Shown: positions 47,697-56,975, counted from the first letter of the stretch. The stretch is DNA of 64,000 bases from Vicinamibacterales bacterium (GCA_035699745.1 DASSPH010000017.1:1-64000); one strand, 5' to 3'. The notes: a model not told the origin generated them from the sequence alone. Program-made: numbers and translations.

Positions 47697-47889
47697 CCCT
47701 GCACACGTTATCAAACATGCACTTGGGGAATTCTTCGCACCGGCCGCGGAGAAACCCCCGCGGAACCGCCAGAGCCGGGCGACGATCGCGAAAAATGCGC
47801 AGGAATTGCGGCTTCTCCCGCGGCATACCCGTTGCTCCTCGTCGGGCCACCGGCGACAGGCCACAGACCGCGGACTTCGGAGGACGTCG
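47697..47889. promoter_or_regulatory. Divergent spacer between the CadC-like regulator and the radical SAM gene
   Basis: This 193-base spacer separates divergent starts. It must hold promoters for both, but I see no strong -35/-10 pair or operator repeat. The ribosome binding site GGAGGA at its right end serves the radical SAM gene. Confidence 0.4.
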
Positions 47890-48630
47890 ATGCAGCTGCA
47901 GACCGGAACCGTGTACGGACCACTCAACTCGATGCGCTTCGGCCACATGCTCGGGGTCAATCTCGCTCCGTCGGGACACAAGGCCTGCAACTTCGACTGC
48001 ACCTACTGCCAATACGGACCAAGCGAGGCCCGGCAGGAAGGGGAGTTCCCCGAGCCGGCGCGGGTCATCGAGGCGGTGGACGAGGCGCTGCAGCAGCACT
48101 CGGACGTCGACACGATCGTCGTCGCCGGCACCGGCGAGCCGACGCTGCATCCCGCGTTCGCGCGGATCGCAGACGGACTGTGGGCGCTGCGCGGGCAGCG
48201 GGCGCCGCACGCGAAGCTCGCGCTGGTCTCGAACGGATCCACGCTGAACCGCCTCGACGTCGTGTACAGCCTGTCGCGCTTCGACCTGCGCTGCATGAAG
48301 CTGGACGCCGGCGACGCCACGACGTTCCGGGTGATCAACGCGCCGTCGGTGCCGCTCGGGCGGCTGATCGCGGATCTCAGGTTCGTCGGCGGCCTGACCG
48401 TCCAGTCCAGATTCGTGCGCGATGCGGCGCGCGGGATCGACAACACCACCCCGCGAGCGGTGGATGCCTGGCTCGAGGCGATCGAACGGGTGCGCCCCGA
48501 GGCGGTCGAGATCAGCGCGCTGAGCGCGTCGCCGCGGGGCGGGGCGCTCCAGCCGGTGCCGCCGGCAGTGCTGGACGCGATCGCGGCCCGCGTGCGCGGA
48601 CTTGGCGTCGAGGCCAGGGTTCTCGGCTGA
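47890..48630 (+). CDS. Radical SAM protein, TYW1-like (COG0731 type)
   Basis: The 246-residue enzyme has the radical SAM cluster motif CNFDCTYC (Cx3Cx2C, near residues 36-43), followed by GTGEPTLHP, typical of SAM binding. The N-terminal VYGPLNSMRFG and the overall size fit the small TYW1-related radical SAM family, whose substrate in bacteria is unknown. ATG at 47890 with GGAGGA upstream is preferred over 47806. It is divergent from the CadC-like gene and upstream of an amino-acid permease on the same strand. Confidence 0.85.
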   Translation: MQLQTGTVYGPLNSMRFGHMLGVNLAPSGHKACNFDCTYCQYGPSEARQEGEFPEPARVIEAVDEALQQHSDVDTIVVAGTGEPTLHPAFARIADGLWALRGQRAPHAKLALVSNGSTLNRLDVVYSLSRFDLRCMKLDAGDATTFRVINAPSVPLGRLIADLRFVGGLTVQSRFVRDAARGIDNTTPRAVDAWLEAIERVRPEAVEISALSASPRGGALQPVPPAVLDAIAARVRGLGVEARVLG

Positions 48631-48733
48631 GAACGCCCGCGCGGGTTCGGCTTGAGAAGAACTTAAGACTTTCTTCCGGCGTTTTGAACCCGCTTTCAAT
48701 ACTTCCTGCAGCCGGATCGCGCACGGTCTGGCG

Positions 48734-50233
48734 ATGTCCATATTCGCGACCAAGTCGATCGAACAGATCAAGCAGGAACAAACCGGATCGGGCGACGCCA
48801 CGCTGAAGCGGGTGCTCGGCCCCGGCCAGCTGACGATGCTGGGCGTTGGGGCGATCATCGGCACCGGCATCTTCGTGCTGACCGGACAGGCGGCCGCCGC
48901 CAACGCCGGGCCGGCCATCGTGATCGCGATGGTGCTCGCGGGCCTCACCAGCGTGCTCGCCGCGCTCTGCTATTCCGAGTTCGCCGCCAGCGTCCCGGTC
49001 GCCGGATCCGCCTACACCTATGCCTACGCGACGCTCGGCGAGTTCATCGCCTGGGTGATCGGCTGGGATCTGATCCTGGAGTACGCGCTCGGCGCGGCCA
49101 CCGTCGCGGTCGGCTGGTCGGGGAACCTGGTCACGCTTCTGAATCAGCTCGGCATCGGCTTTCCGGCCGCCCTCAGCGCCGCGCCCGGGACGGCGATTCA
49201 GCTGGCCAACGGCGCGACCGTCACGGCGGTCTTCAACCTGCCTGCGGTGTTGATCACCGTCCTCGTGACCGCACTCCTCATGGTCGGCGTCAGCGAGTCG
49301 GCGCGCGTGAATTCGGTGATCGTGGTCGTCAAGGTCGCGATCGTGCTGGTGGTGATTGCCGCCGGCGCGCTGTTCATCGACACGGCCAACTGGCATCCCT
49401 TCATCCCCGAGAACACGGGCACGTTCGGCGAGTACGGGTGGAGCGGCGTTCTGCGCGGCGCCGGCGTCATCTTCTTCGCGTTCATCGGCTTCGACGCGGT
49501 GTCGACGTCCGCCCAGGAGGCGCGCAATCCCCAGCGCGACATGCCGCTCGGCATCCTCGGATCGCTGGCCATCTGCACCGTGCTGTTCGTCCTGATGTCC
49601 GGCGTGATGGTCGGCGTGGTGCCCTATAAACAGATGCTGAACGAGCCCGCTCCGCTGGTCATTGCGATGGAGGCGGCGGCGGGGCGCGCCGCGAATACAC
49701 CCTGGGCGCCGCTGATGAATTCGCTGAGCATTCTCCTGACCGTCGGCGCGATCGCCGCGCTGACATCGGTGATGGTGGTGATGATGCTGGCGCAGCCGCG
49801 CATCTTCCTGGCGATGGCCAGGGACGGCCTCCTGCCGCGGTGGGCCGGCGTGGTGCATCCGAAATACAAGACGCCGCACCTTTCGACGCTGGTGACCGGG
49901 TTCGTCGTCGCGCTGGCGGCCGGGTTGACCCCGATCGCCACCCTCGGGCAGCTGGTGAGCATCGGCACGCTCATGGCGTTCGTCATCGTCTCGGCGGGGA
50001 TCATCGTGCTGCGGCGCACGCGTCCCGATCTGCCCCGCCCCTTCCGCATGCCGCTGGTGCCGCTGCTGCCGATTCTCTCGGCGGTGGTCGCGCTGGTGCT
50101 GATGCTGGGGCTGCCCTGGGCGACCTGGGAGCGCCTGATCATCTGGATGGGGATCGGGGTTGCGATCTACTTTGCTTATGGCTACCGTCGCAGCCGGCTG
50201 CGGCTGCCGCAGCCGACCTATTCCGAAAACTGA
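48734..50233 (+). CDS. APC superfamily amino acid permease
   Basis: The 499-residue transporter has about twelve membrane segments. The family motif region GVGAIIGTGIFVLTG near residue 38 (first helix break) and FFAFIGFDAVSTSAQEARNP near residue 255 are typical of cationic amino acid transporters of the APC superfamily. An N-terminal cytoplasmic segment of about 30 residues resembles eukaryotic-like CAT proteins. The substrate is not certain. The lysine biosynthesis operon lies 450 bases downstream on the same strand, which hints at basic amino acids but does not prove it. Confidence 0.9.
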   Translation: MSIFATKSIEQIKQEQTGSGDATLKRVLGPGQLTMLGVGAIIGTGIFVLTGQAAAANAGPAIVIAMVLAGLTSVLAALCYSEFAASVPVAGSAYTYAYATLGEFIAWVIGWDLILEYALGAATVAVGWSGNLVTLLNQLGIGFPAALSAAPGTAIQLANGATVTAVFNLPAVLITVLVTALLMVGVSESARVNSVIVVVKVAIVLVVIAAGALFIDTANWHPFIPENTGTFGEYGWSGVLRGAGVIFFAFIGFDAVSTSAQEARNPQRDMPLGILGSLAICTVLFVLMSGVMVGVVPYKQMLNEPAPLVIAMEAAAGRAANTPWAPLMNSLSILLTVGAIAALTSVMVVMMLAQPRIFLAMARDGLLPRWAGVVHPKYKTPHLSTLVTGFVVALAAGLTPIATLGQLVSIGTLMAFVIVSAGIIVLRRTRPDLPRPFRMPLVPLLPILSAVVALVLMLGLPWATWERLIIWMGIGVAIYFAYGYRRSRLRLPQPTYSEN

Positions 50234-50292
50234 TGGAGCCCATTCATTAATTCTGTTTTGGGTGGTGCGGACGCAGCGTTACTCTCTCGTTC

Positions 50293-50481
50293 ATGAGCAA
50301 CAACACCAGCCGCTTTCTCGCCGTCAACTTGACCGAGTCCGAATGGCAGGCGCTGCGTGCGGTCACGCCGGACCCCTGCGGATGGATCAAGCAGCAGATC
50401 CAGACCCTGCTCGAGCAGTCGGGGATCAACGTGTCCGAGGATGATCACGACGGGGCTTTTGCCGTAGGATTTGCGGACTGA
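50293..50481 (+). CDS. Small hypothetical protein
   Basis: The 62-residue product is acidic at its C-terminus, with no signal peptide or membrane segment. The central part (TESEWQALRAVTPDPCGWIKQQIQTLL) looks like two amphipathic helices. The start at 50293 has no strong ribosome binding site. It is not nested in another gene and its composition looks protein-like, so it may be real. It lies between the permease and the lysine operon. I do not recognise the family. Confidence 0.45.
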   Translation: MSNNTSRFLAVNLTESEWQALRAVTPDPCGWIKQQIQTLLEQSGINVSEDDHDGAFAVGFAD

Positions 50482-50597
50482 TGTTCCACGCCGTCCACGT
50501 CATCGCTCGAAAGCGGGCCAAATGGGGCCAGCCGGCGGGACGTGTGGACGCGTACGTGACCTAGACGAATAAGCTCGAGCGCGCGACCCACTCAGAA

Positions 50598-50632
50598 CAG
50601 ACCGCCGGCTCACCAGGGCCGGCGGTCTTTTT
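50598..50632 (+). terminator. Strong intrinsic terminator or attenuator before lysC
   Basis: GACCGCCGGC and GCCGGCGGTC form a perfect 10-base stem with an 8-base loop, followed by seven T residues. It lies 46 bases before lysC and 116 bases after the small ORF. It may end the upstream transcript or attenuate the lysine operon. Confidence 0.9.
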
Positions 50633-50678
50633 TTGTGTCGGCGGCCGGTTCGATGCCGGCCTGTAGGAGGATCGGGGT

Positions 50679-52082
50679 ATGCCTGCGGTTGTGATGAAGT
50701 TCGGCGGATCGTCCGTCGTCGACGCGGCGGCAATCGACCGCGTGGTGGCGATCGTCGAGCGCGAGCGCGCCAGGGGAAACACCCCTGTCGTGGTGGTCTC
50801 GGCGCTCGGCGGGGTGACGGACACCCTGCTGTCGCTGGCGAAGAGTGCGCGCGGCGGTGCCGCGGCCGAGGTGCGCGACGGCGTCGCGGCGCTGCTCGCC
50901 CGGCATCGCGCGCAGGCGGTTGCGCTCGGGGCGGACCGGGATCCATCGCTGGCGGCCGCCATCGACACCCTCGTTCAGGACCTGCAGCGCGTGCTGGACG
51001 CGATCCAGCAGCAGCCAGGGAGCGAACCCGCGGCGTTGGACGCCGTGGCGGCGACCGGCGAACTGCTGAGCAGCCGGCTGGTCGCCGCCGCGATGACCGG
51101 ACGCGGCCTCCCGGCCGTGTGGATCGACGCCCGCGACGCGGTGCGGACCGACGATCGCTACACCTGCGCGGCGCCGCTCGTCGAGCAGACGAACGCCGCG
51201 GTGGAGGCGGCGATCGGACCGGTGGTGGCCGCCGGCCGAATCGCGGTGCTCGGCGGGTTCATCGGCCGCGCGCCCGACGGGAGCACCACCACGCTCGGCC
51301 GCGGCGGATCCGATTACTCCGCGTCGCTCGTCGGGGCCCCCCTGCATGCGGCGGAGATTCAGATCTGGACGGACGTGGACGGCATGCTCACCGCCGACCC
51401 GCGCATCGTTTACGATGCCGAGGTCGTGCCGCACCTGTCGTTCGCCGAGGCGTCCGAGCTGGCCTATTTCGGGGCCAAGGTGCTGCACCCCAGCACGATC
51501 TTCCCGGCGGTGTCGCGCAACATTCCGGTCCGCATTCTCAACAGCCGGCGTCCGGAGGCGCGCGGCACGCTGATTACCGCCGACCCGCCCGTCAACAGCC
51601 GGCCGTTCGCCGCGCTCGCCTGCAAGCGCGGCATCACGGTGATCGACATCACCTCGACCCGCATGCTGATGGCGCATGGCTTTCTCCTGCGTGTCTTCGC
51701 GGCCTTCGAGGCCGCGGAAACGGCGGTGGACGTCGTCACCACGTCGGAGGTCAGCGTCTCGGTCACGATCGACGACAACCGGCGCGGGCCCGAGATCGTC
51801 GCCTCGCTGCTGGAGTTCGCCGAGGTGACGGTCGAGGAGCAGATGGCCATCCTGACCGTCGTCGGGGATCGGCTGGCGACCAACTCGACGCTCGCGGCGC
51901 GGATCATCGGCGCCATGACGGGATTCCCGCTGCGGATGATCTCTCAGGCGGCATCGCGGAAGAACGTCACCATCGTGCTGCCGGAGGCGTCGCTCGCGCC
52001 GGCGATGATGCACCTGCATCGCGAGCTGTTCCGATCTCCGGCGCTCGCCGAGGCGGCGGCAGGGCAGGAGCCCGCACGGTGA
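50679..52082 (+). CDS. lysC: Aspartate kinase (monofunctional)
   Basis: The 467-residue enzyme phosphorylates aspartate, the entry step to lysine, threonine and methionine. The N-terminal kinase motif KFGGSSV, the region GRGGSDYSASLVG and two C-terminal ACT-type regulatory segments (about residues 310-460, with TSEVSVSVTID) are present, so feedback control by an amino acid is likely. The length fits lysine-sensitive AK III-type enzymes rather than fused ThrA/MetL forms. TAGGAGGATCGGGGT gives a good ribosome binding site. Its stop overlaps the dapB start (GTGA). Confidence 0.95.
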   Translation: MPAVVMKFGGSSVVDAAAIDRVVAIVERERARGNTPVVVVSALGGVTDTLLSLAKSARGGAAAEVRDGVAALLARHRAQAVALGADRDPSLAAAIDTLVQDLQRVLDAIQQQPGSEPAALDAVAATGELLSSRLVAAAMTGRGLPAVWIDARDAVRTDDRYTCAAPLVEQTNAAVEAAIGPVVAAGRIAVLGGFIGRAPDGSTTTLGRGGSDYSASLVGAPLHAAEIQIWTDVDGMLTADPRIVYDAEVVPHLSFAEASELAYFGAKVLHPSTIFPAVSRNIPVRILNSRRPEARGTLITADPPVNSRPFAALACKRGITVIDITSTRMLMAHGFLLRVFAAFEAAETAVDVVTTSEVSVSVTIDDNRRGPEIVASLLEFAEVTVEEQMAILTVVGDRLATNSTLAARIIGAMTGFPLRMISQAASRKNVTIVLPEASLAPAMMHLHRELFRSPALAEAAAGQEPAR

Positions 52083-52795
52083 GCCAGCGGCTGCTCCTCG
52101 TCGGGCACGGCCGCATGGGGCGGCTCGTCGAGTCGATCGCGGCGGAATCCGGTTTCGTCGTCGCCGGCACGATCACCAGCCGCACGGCGCACCAGCGCAC
52201 GGAGTGGCCCGAAGCGGACGTGGTCGTGGACTTCTCGGTCGCGGATGCGGTGCCCGGAACCGTTGCCCGCCTGGCCCAGAGCGGCACACCGGTGGTGATC
52301 GGCACGACGGGCTGGCACGCGGATGAACCGGCAGTCCGCCTGACGGCAGCGTCGGGAAATCTCGGGGTGGTCGCCGCGCCGAACTTCGCGATTGGCGTCA
52401 ATATCTTCCTGGCCGTTGCCGGCCAGCTCGGCGCGCTGATGGCCGCTCAGCCGGCATTCGGCGCGTGGATCCACGAGCTGCACCACGCGGCAAAGCGCGA
52501 CGCGCCGTCAGGCACGGCACTCGCGCTCGCAGCGAGCCTGCGCGAATCGGGATACGACGCCGACGTCCCGATCGCCTCGACCCGCGCCGGGGCGATCCCC
52601 GGGACGCATACGCTGGGCTTCGACGCGGCCTCGGAAACGATCACCTTCACGCACCAGGCGCGCGACCGCGCGGCATTCGCGCGAGGCGCGCTCGCGGCGG
52701 CGCGCTGGGTGATCGGGAAACATGGCTGGTTCACCATGGCGGACGTAGTAGGGTTGGGTTCGCAGGCGAACGAACCCCCAAGGAGGACACGATGA
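52079..52795 (+). CDS. dapB: 4-hydroxy-tetrahydrodipicolinate reductase
   Basis: The 238-residue enzyme reduces the DapA product in lysine/diaminopimelate synthesis. The N-terminal nucleotide-binding motif LVGHGRMGRL, the DFSVADAVP region, the catalytic stretch HELHHAAKRDAPSGTA (the proton donor His pair and Lys) and GFDAASETITFTHQARDR are typical. The GTG start overlaps the lysC stop. The open frame extending far upstream is a shadow of lysC. The dapA start overlaps the stop (ATGA). Confidence 0.95.
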   Translation: MSQRLLLVGHGRMGRLVESIAAESGFVVAGTITSRTAHQRTEWPEADVVVDFSVADAVPGTVARLAQSGTPVVIGTTGWHADEPAVRLTAASGNLGVVAAPNFAIGVNIFLAVAGQLGALMAAQPAFGAWIHELHHAAKRDAPSGTALALAASLRESGYDADVPIASTRAGAIPGTHTLGFDAASETITFTHQARDRAAFARGALAAARWVIGKHGWFTMADVVGLGSQANEPPRRTR

Positions 52796-53691
52796 GACGC
52801 CCATTCACTGGATGCGGCACCGCGCTGGTGACCCCGTTCCGCGGCGACGGATCGCTCGACGAGGCAGGGGTCTCCAGGCTCGCGCGGCGTCAGATCGACG
52901 CCGGGATCCATTTCCTGGTGCCGTGCGGCACGACCGGCGAAGTGCCGACGCTCACGGACGAGGAGCAGATCCGCGTCGTCCAGCTGGTCGTGGCCGAAGC
53001 GAAGGGACGCGTCCCGGTGCTTGCGGGAGCAGGCGGGTACAACACCCGTGAAGTCATCCACGCTGCCAGGCGCATGCGCGATGCCGGCGCGGACGGCATT
53101 CTCTCGGTCACTCCCTACTACAACAAGCCGACGCCCGAGGGGCTCTATCAGCACTACCGCGCGATCGCCGAAGCGGTGGGCCTGCCGATCGTGGTCTACA
53201 ACGTGCCCGGACGGACCGGGTGCAACGTCGATCCGGCGACGCTCGTGCGCCTCAGCACCATTCCCAACATCGTCGGGGTCAAGGAAGCGTCGGGCAACGT
53301 CACGCAGATGTGCGAGATCTGCGCCAGCGTTCCCGCCGACTTCATCGTGCTCTCGGGTGACGATGCGCTGACGCTGCCGCTGATGGCCATCGGCGGCCGC
53401 GGCATCGTCTCGGTTGCGTCGAACGAGATTCCCTCGGAGATGAGCCGCATGGTGGAGCTGGCGGAGCGCGGTGACTTCGCCGGCGCGCGCGCGCTGCACC
53501 AGCGGCTGATGCCCTTGCTGCAGGTGAACTTCATCGAGTCGAATCCGATCCCGGTGAAGAGCGCGATGGCGATTCTCGGCCTGCTGGAAGAGGTGTATCG
53601 GCTGCCGATGGTGCCGCCGCGTCCCGCGTCGAAGCAGAAGATCGAGGCGGTCCTGCAGGCGCTCGGCATCACTGGAGGGGTTCCGGCGTGA
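52792..53691 (+). CDS. dapA: 4-hydroxy-tetrahydrodipicolinate synthase
   Basis: The 299-residue Schiff-base aldolase condenses pyruvate with aspartate semialdehyde. Family motifs are GTTGEVPTLTDEE, the YYNKPTPEG active-site Tyr region and the catalytic Lys in GVKEASGN. AAGGAGG at good spacing supports the ATG at 52792, which overlaps the dapB stop. Length and motifs distinguish it from related N-acetylneuraminate lyases mainly by the dap operon context. Its stop overlaps the dapD start (GTGA). Confidence 0.95.
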   Translation: MRRPFTGCGTALVTPFRGDGSLDEAGVSRLARRQIDAGIHFLVPCGTTGEVPTLTDEEQIRVVQLVVAEAKGRVPVLAGAGGYNTREVIHAARRMRDAGADGILSVTPYYNKPTPEGLYQHYRAIAEAVGLPIVVYNVPGRTGCNVDPATLVRLSTIPNIVGVKEASGNVTQMCEICASVPADFIVLSGDDALTLPLMAIGGRGIVSVASNEIPSEMSRMVELAERGDFAGARALHQRLMPLLQVNFIESNPIPVKSAMAILGLLEEVYRLPMVPPRPASKQKIEAVLQALGITGGVPA

Positions 53692-54539
53692 CGACAGCCG
53701 TGCTCGAAGAGACCGTCGAGCGGCTTGCGGCGGCCGGCGCCGAGGCGCCGCGCGAGGAGGCGCGCCAGGCATTCGCGGCCCTGCGCGCGGCCCTGTCGGA
53801 CGGCACGGTGCGCGCCGCGGAGCCGGATGCCTCGGCCCCCGGCGGGTGGAAAGTGAACGCCTGGGTCAAGCGCGGCATCCTGCTCGGATTCCGCTTCGGG
53901 GACATCATCGACATGTCGGCGGATCACGGGCGCTGGCCGTTCTTCGACAAGGACACGCTGCCGCTGAAAGCGATCGGCGCGTGGTCGGCGGTCCGCGTCG
54001 TGCCGGGAGGATCGACGATTCGCGACGGCGCATGGCTCGGACGCGGCGTGATCTGCATGCCGCCGATGTTCGTCAACATCGGCGCCTACGTCGGCGACGA
54101 GACGCTGATCGACTCGCACGCGCTGGTCGGGTCGTGCGCGCAGATCGGATCGCGGGTGCACCTGAGCGCGGCGGCGCAGATCGGCGGCGTGATCGAGCCG
54201 GTCGGCGCGCTGCCCGTGATCGTCGAGGACGACGTGCTGGTCGGCGGCAATTGCGGCGTCTACGAAGGGACCATCGTCAAGCGCCGGGCGGTGCTCGCCG
54301 CGGGCACGATTCTGACGGCGTCGACGCCCCTCTACGACCTGCCGAACGATCGCATCGTGGAGCCGGTGGCGGGCCAGCCGCTGATCGTTCCGGAAGCGGC
54401 GGTGGTGGTGCCGGGAACCCGGCCGGTGACGTCAGGCAAGGGGCGCGAGTGGGGGCTGTCGATCGCCGCGCCGATCATCGTGAAATATCGCGACGAGAGG
54501 ACTTCGGCGAGGACCGCGCTCGAATCATGGATACGCTAG
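53688..54539 (+). CDS. dapD: Tetrahydrodipicolinate N-succinyltransferase
   Basis: The 283-residue left-handed beta-helix enzyme transfers succinyl from succinyl-CoA in the succinylase branch of lysine synthesis. Hexapeptide-like repeats are visible (IRDGAWLGRGVICMPP, VNIGAYVGDETLID), and the stretch AAQIGGVIEPVGALPVIVED is typical. Its presence shows that the succinylated route is used, although no dapC aminotransferase is adjacent. The GTG start overlaps the dapA stop. The next gene starts 13 bases before its end. Confidence 0.94.
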   Translation: MTTAVLEETVERLAAAGAEAPREEARQAFAALRAALSDGTVRAAEPDASAPGGWKVNAWVKRGILLGFRFGDIIDMSADHGRWPFFDKDTLPLKAIGAWSAVRVVPGGSTIRDGAWLGRGVICMPPMFVNIGAYVGDETLIDSHALVGSCAQIGSRVHLSAAAQIGGVIEPVGALPVIVEDDVLVGGNCGVYEGTIVKRRAVLAAGTILTASTPLYDLPNDRIVEPVAGQPLIVPEAAVVVPGTRPVTSGKGREWGLSIAAPIIVKYRDERTSARTALESWIR

Positions 54540-55570
54540 CAGCGGTGGCGTTCGCGCGGGAACTGATCGACATCGACTCGACGACCGGGCGCGAACAACA
54601 GGCGGGGGAATGGCTCGCGGCGCGGCTGGACGCGCTCGGATACCGCGTCGAGCGCCAGCCCGTCGCCGACGGGCGGTTCAATGTGTTCGCGCGCCTCGAC
54701 GATCCGGTCGTGGTCCTCTCGACGCACTTCGACTGCGTCCCGCCGTTCTTCCCCAGCGACGTCCGTGACGGCACGCTGTTCGGCCGCGGCTCGTGCGACG
54801 CCAAGGGGATTCTCGCCGCCCAGGTGGCGGCGGCGGAGCAGATGCGCGCGCGAGGCGAGCGGCGCATCGGCCTCCTCTTCGTCGTCGGCGAAGAACGCGG
54901 CAGCGACGGCGCGGCGGTGGCGAATGCCGCCGCGCCGGGATCGGCCTTTCTCATCAACGGCGAGCCGACGGACAACCGGCTCGGAACGGCGACGCGAGGG
55001 ATGCTGCGGCTGCGTCTCTCGGCGGCGGGGCGCGCCGCCCATTCCGCCGCCCCGGAGCAGGGCATCTCCGCCATCGACAAGCTGCTGGATGCTCTGGTCC
55101 GGATGCGCCAGCTGAAATGGCCGGGCGATCCGGAGCTGGGGGAGACCTTCTACACCATCGGCCTGATCGAAGGCGGCGTCGCGCCGAACGTCATCTCGCC
55201 GGCGGCCTCGGCGGAGGTCATGTTCCGCATCGTCGGATCTCCCGACGACGTGCTGCAGGTGGCGCGCACGCTGGAGCCGGCGGTTGCGGTCGAAGAAGTG
55301 CTCCGCGTTCCCATGGTGCGCCTGCATACCATCCCCGGGATCAGGAGCGCGCTGTTTCCGTTCACGACGGATGTTCCGCTCCTCGATCGCTGGGGGGCGC
55401 CGCTTCTCTACGGCCCCGGGTCGTTTCTCGACGCGCATACGGCGCAGGAGCATCTCACGATCGCGGCACTGGAGCAGGCGATCGCGGGATATCAGACGCT
55501 CGCGTCGGCGTGCCTGGCAGCGGATAGAAAGCACGCATCGCCGTCATCATCGGCGCGCATCTCGAACTGA
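54527..55570 (+). CDS. dapE: M20 family deacylase, probable succinyl-diaminopimelate desuccinylase
   Basis: The 347-residue metallohydrolase has the first metal motif STHFDCVPP (near residue 65), the bridging Asp in FGRGSCDAKG, the catalytic Glu pair in VGEERGSDG and a late His in LDAHTAQEHL. A lid domain lies between about residues 170 and 280. Position as the last gene of the lys/dap operon makes DapE the best guess. By sequence alone it could be another M20 member (ArgE-like or a peptidase). ATG at 54527 overlaps dapD by 13 bases. Confidence 0.82.
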   Translation: MDTLAAVAFARELIDIDSTTGREQQAGEWLAARLDALGYRVERQPVADGRFNVFARLDDPVVVLSTHFDCVPPFFPSDVRDGTLFGRGSCDAKGILAAQVAAAEQMRARGERRIGLLFVVGEERGSDGAAVANAAAPGSAFLINGEPTDNRLGTATRGMLRLRLSAAGRAAHSAAPEQGISAIDKLLDALVRMRQLKWPGDPELGETFYTIGLIEGGVAPNVISPAASAEVMFRIVGSPDDVLQVARTLEPAVAVEEVLRVPMVRLHTIPGIRSALFPFTTDVPLLDRWGAPLLYGPGSFLDAHTAQEHLTIAALEQAIAGYQTLASACLAADRKHASPSSSARISN

Positions 55571-55679
55571 AACTGCGGGAAGTTCACCGATTGGCGCGCA
55601 GTACACATGCGCGCAATACCGACAATGTATCGAAGCGATCGCGGCGCAGGCGCTAGCCTCGGAATGAGGAGGCTGTTTC

Positions 55680-56240
55680 ATGCGCCGTGTCCGTTCGCTC
55701 GCCGTTCCGCTGGTGCTCGCTGCCGTCGTGCTGCCGGGTGCTCCGGCGGGATCGTCCGCTGCCGCCGTCTGTGAGTCCTCGCTGCCGATCAACATCGACG
55801 CGGGGGCCCTCGAGACCTTCGCCCTTGGGCTTCTGCAGCAGTCGCAGACGTTCCGGCAGCAGTGCCAGCGCCTCGCGGCGGTGATCGTCCTGCGCGTGCA
55901 GGTGCGGCTGGTGCCGTCGCGGTCGGGCAGCCGCGCCGAGACGACGATCCGGCGGTTCGACACCGGCGCGCTGCGGGCCGACATTCAGCTGTCGTTCGGC
56001 GAGGATTACGCGGAGCTGCTCGCCCACGAGTTCGAGCACGTGCTCGAGCAGGTGGACCGCGTCAGCCTGGTGAAGCAGGTCGAGACAGGCCAGGCGTGGC
56101 TGACCGAGCGAGGAGCCTACGAAACGGCGCGCGCGATCCAGACCGGCGCGCGCGCGCGGCACGAAAGCGAACTGTCAGCAGCGGAAGCGGTCGAAGCGAA
56201 CGGCCGGGCGGTTCCACGCCAGCGCCACCCGTTCCAGTGA
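55680..56240 (+). CDS. Secreted zincin-like protein with HExxH motif
   Basis: The 186-residue protein has a signal peptide (hydrophobic residues 7-20). A single HEFEH motif near residue 116 (ELLAHEFEHVLEQVDR) looks like the zinc site of a gluzincin/zincin. No third ligand can be assigned with certainty; Glu and His residues follow 20-45 residues later. GAGGAGG upstream is a good ribosome binding site. Its last 66 bases overlap the 3' end of ureD on the other strand. I do not recognise a named family. Confidence 0.7.
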   Translation: MRRVRSLAVPLVLAAVVLPGAPAGSSAAAVCESSLPINIDAGALETFALGLLQQSQTFRQQCQRLAAVIVLRVQVRLVPSRSGSRAETTIRRFDTGALRADIQLSFGEDYAELLAHEFEHVLEQVDRVSLVKQVETGQAWLTERGAYETARAIQTGARARHESELSAAEAVEANGRAVPRQRHPFQ

Positions 56241-56975
56241 TCGCTGGACCGCGGCGTCGAGCGCCGGCGCATCGTCGGCCAGCACGCGCAAGTAGGCCAG
56301 GCCGGGGCGCGACATGGCGAGCGCGGCGTCGGGGTGCGGGTCAGGCGCGGCGATCGCGTCCACGCCCGTGAAGAAGCCGGCGGCAAGATAGCGCCGGCCG
56401 TCGAGAATGCCGGCGTTGGCCACGTCGTGCTCCGCGGGCTCGAGCTGCAGCGCGTCGGCGTAGAGGAGCGTGCCGCCGGTTGTGAACCGTGTCCGGCTCG
56501 ACAGCGAGCGGAACTGCAGGTACTCGCCCCGCGCGCTGCGGCCGAGCGCCCAGCTCTCGACGACCGCGACACGCGCGCTTTCATCGGCGTCGATCGTGAG
56601 CGACTGGGTGAGCGCGCTGCCGGGAAACGGGATGGCGGGCGCCGGGTAGTACTCGAGCGACGCACCGGGCCCGGCGCGCAGCGCGACGTGCTGGCTGGCG
56701 CGGTCGCCGGGAGACATGCTCATGACGCGCGTGGCTGCCGTCGTGGTGAGGACGAGCGCCGCTCCCTCGTCGACGGCCACGTCCACGTGCACGGCGTCGC
56801 CGCCGCACAGTCCCGGTCCCAGCGTCACGAGCTGAATCACCAGCCGGCCGTCCGGCAGGTCGAACGGCCGGACGATCGCGAGCGGCGCGCTGACCTGTGA
56901 ATGGGCAAGCCGTGTGTGCCGTCCGGCGCGCGCGAAGCGCAGGGTGGCGCGTCCGGCCGCCTGCGTGGCGATCAT
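56175..56975 (-). CDS. ureD: Urease accessory protein UreD (UreH)
   Basis: The 266-residue protein is the scaffold that binds apo-urease together with UreF and UreG for nickel insertion. The Gly-rich stretch [15 protein letters not shown] and the conserved TTAATRV and [14 protein letters not shown] segments are typical. ATG at 56975 overlaps the ureG stop (ATGA), so it is the last gene of the urease operon. The open frame continues upstream only as an antisense-like shadow of ureG. Its 3' end overlaps the convergent secreted zincin-like gene by 66 bases. Confidence 0.93.
   Translation of the reverse strand: MIATQAAGRATLRFARAGRHTRLAHSQVSAPLAIVRPFDLPDGRLVIQLVTLGPGLCGGDAVHVDVAVDEGAALVLTTTAATRVMSMSPGDRASQHVALRAGPGASLEYYPAPAIPFPGSALTQSLTIDADESARVAVVESWALGRSARGEYLQFRSLSSRTRFTTGGTLLYADALQLEPAEHDVANAGILDGRRYLAAGFFTGVDAIAAPDPHPDAALAMSRPGLAYLRVLADDAPALDAAVQRSLERVALAWNRPAVRFDRFRC

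Noticed and set aside
47697-48002. N-terminal extension of the CadC-like regulator to 48002
   Set aside because: The extension is antisense to the radical SAM gene and its leader, and the winged helix starts right at the ATG at 47696.
50482-50678. Lysine riboswitch before lysC
   Set aside because: Only a terminator and one further hairpin are seen; the conserved lysine aptamer core was not recognisable.
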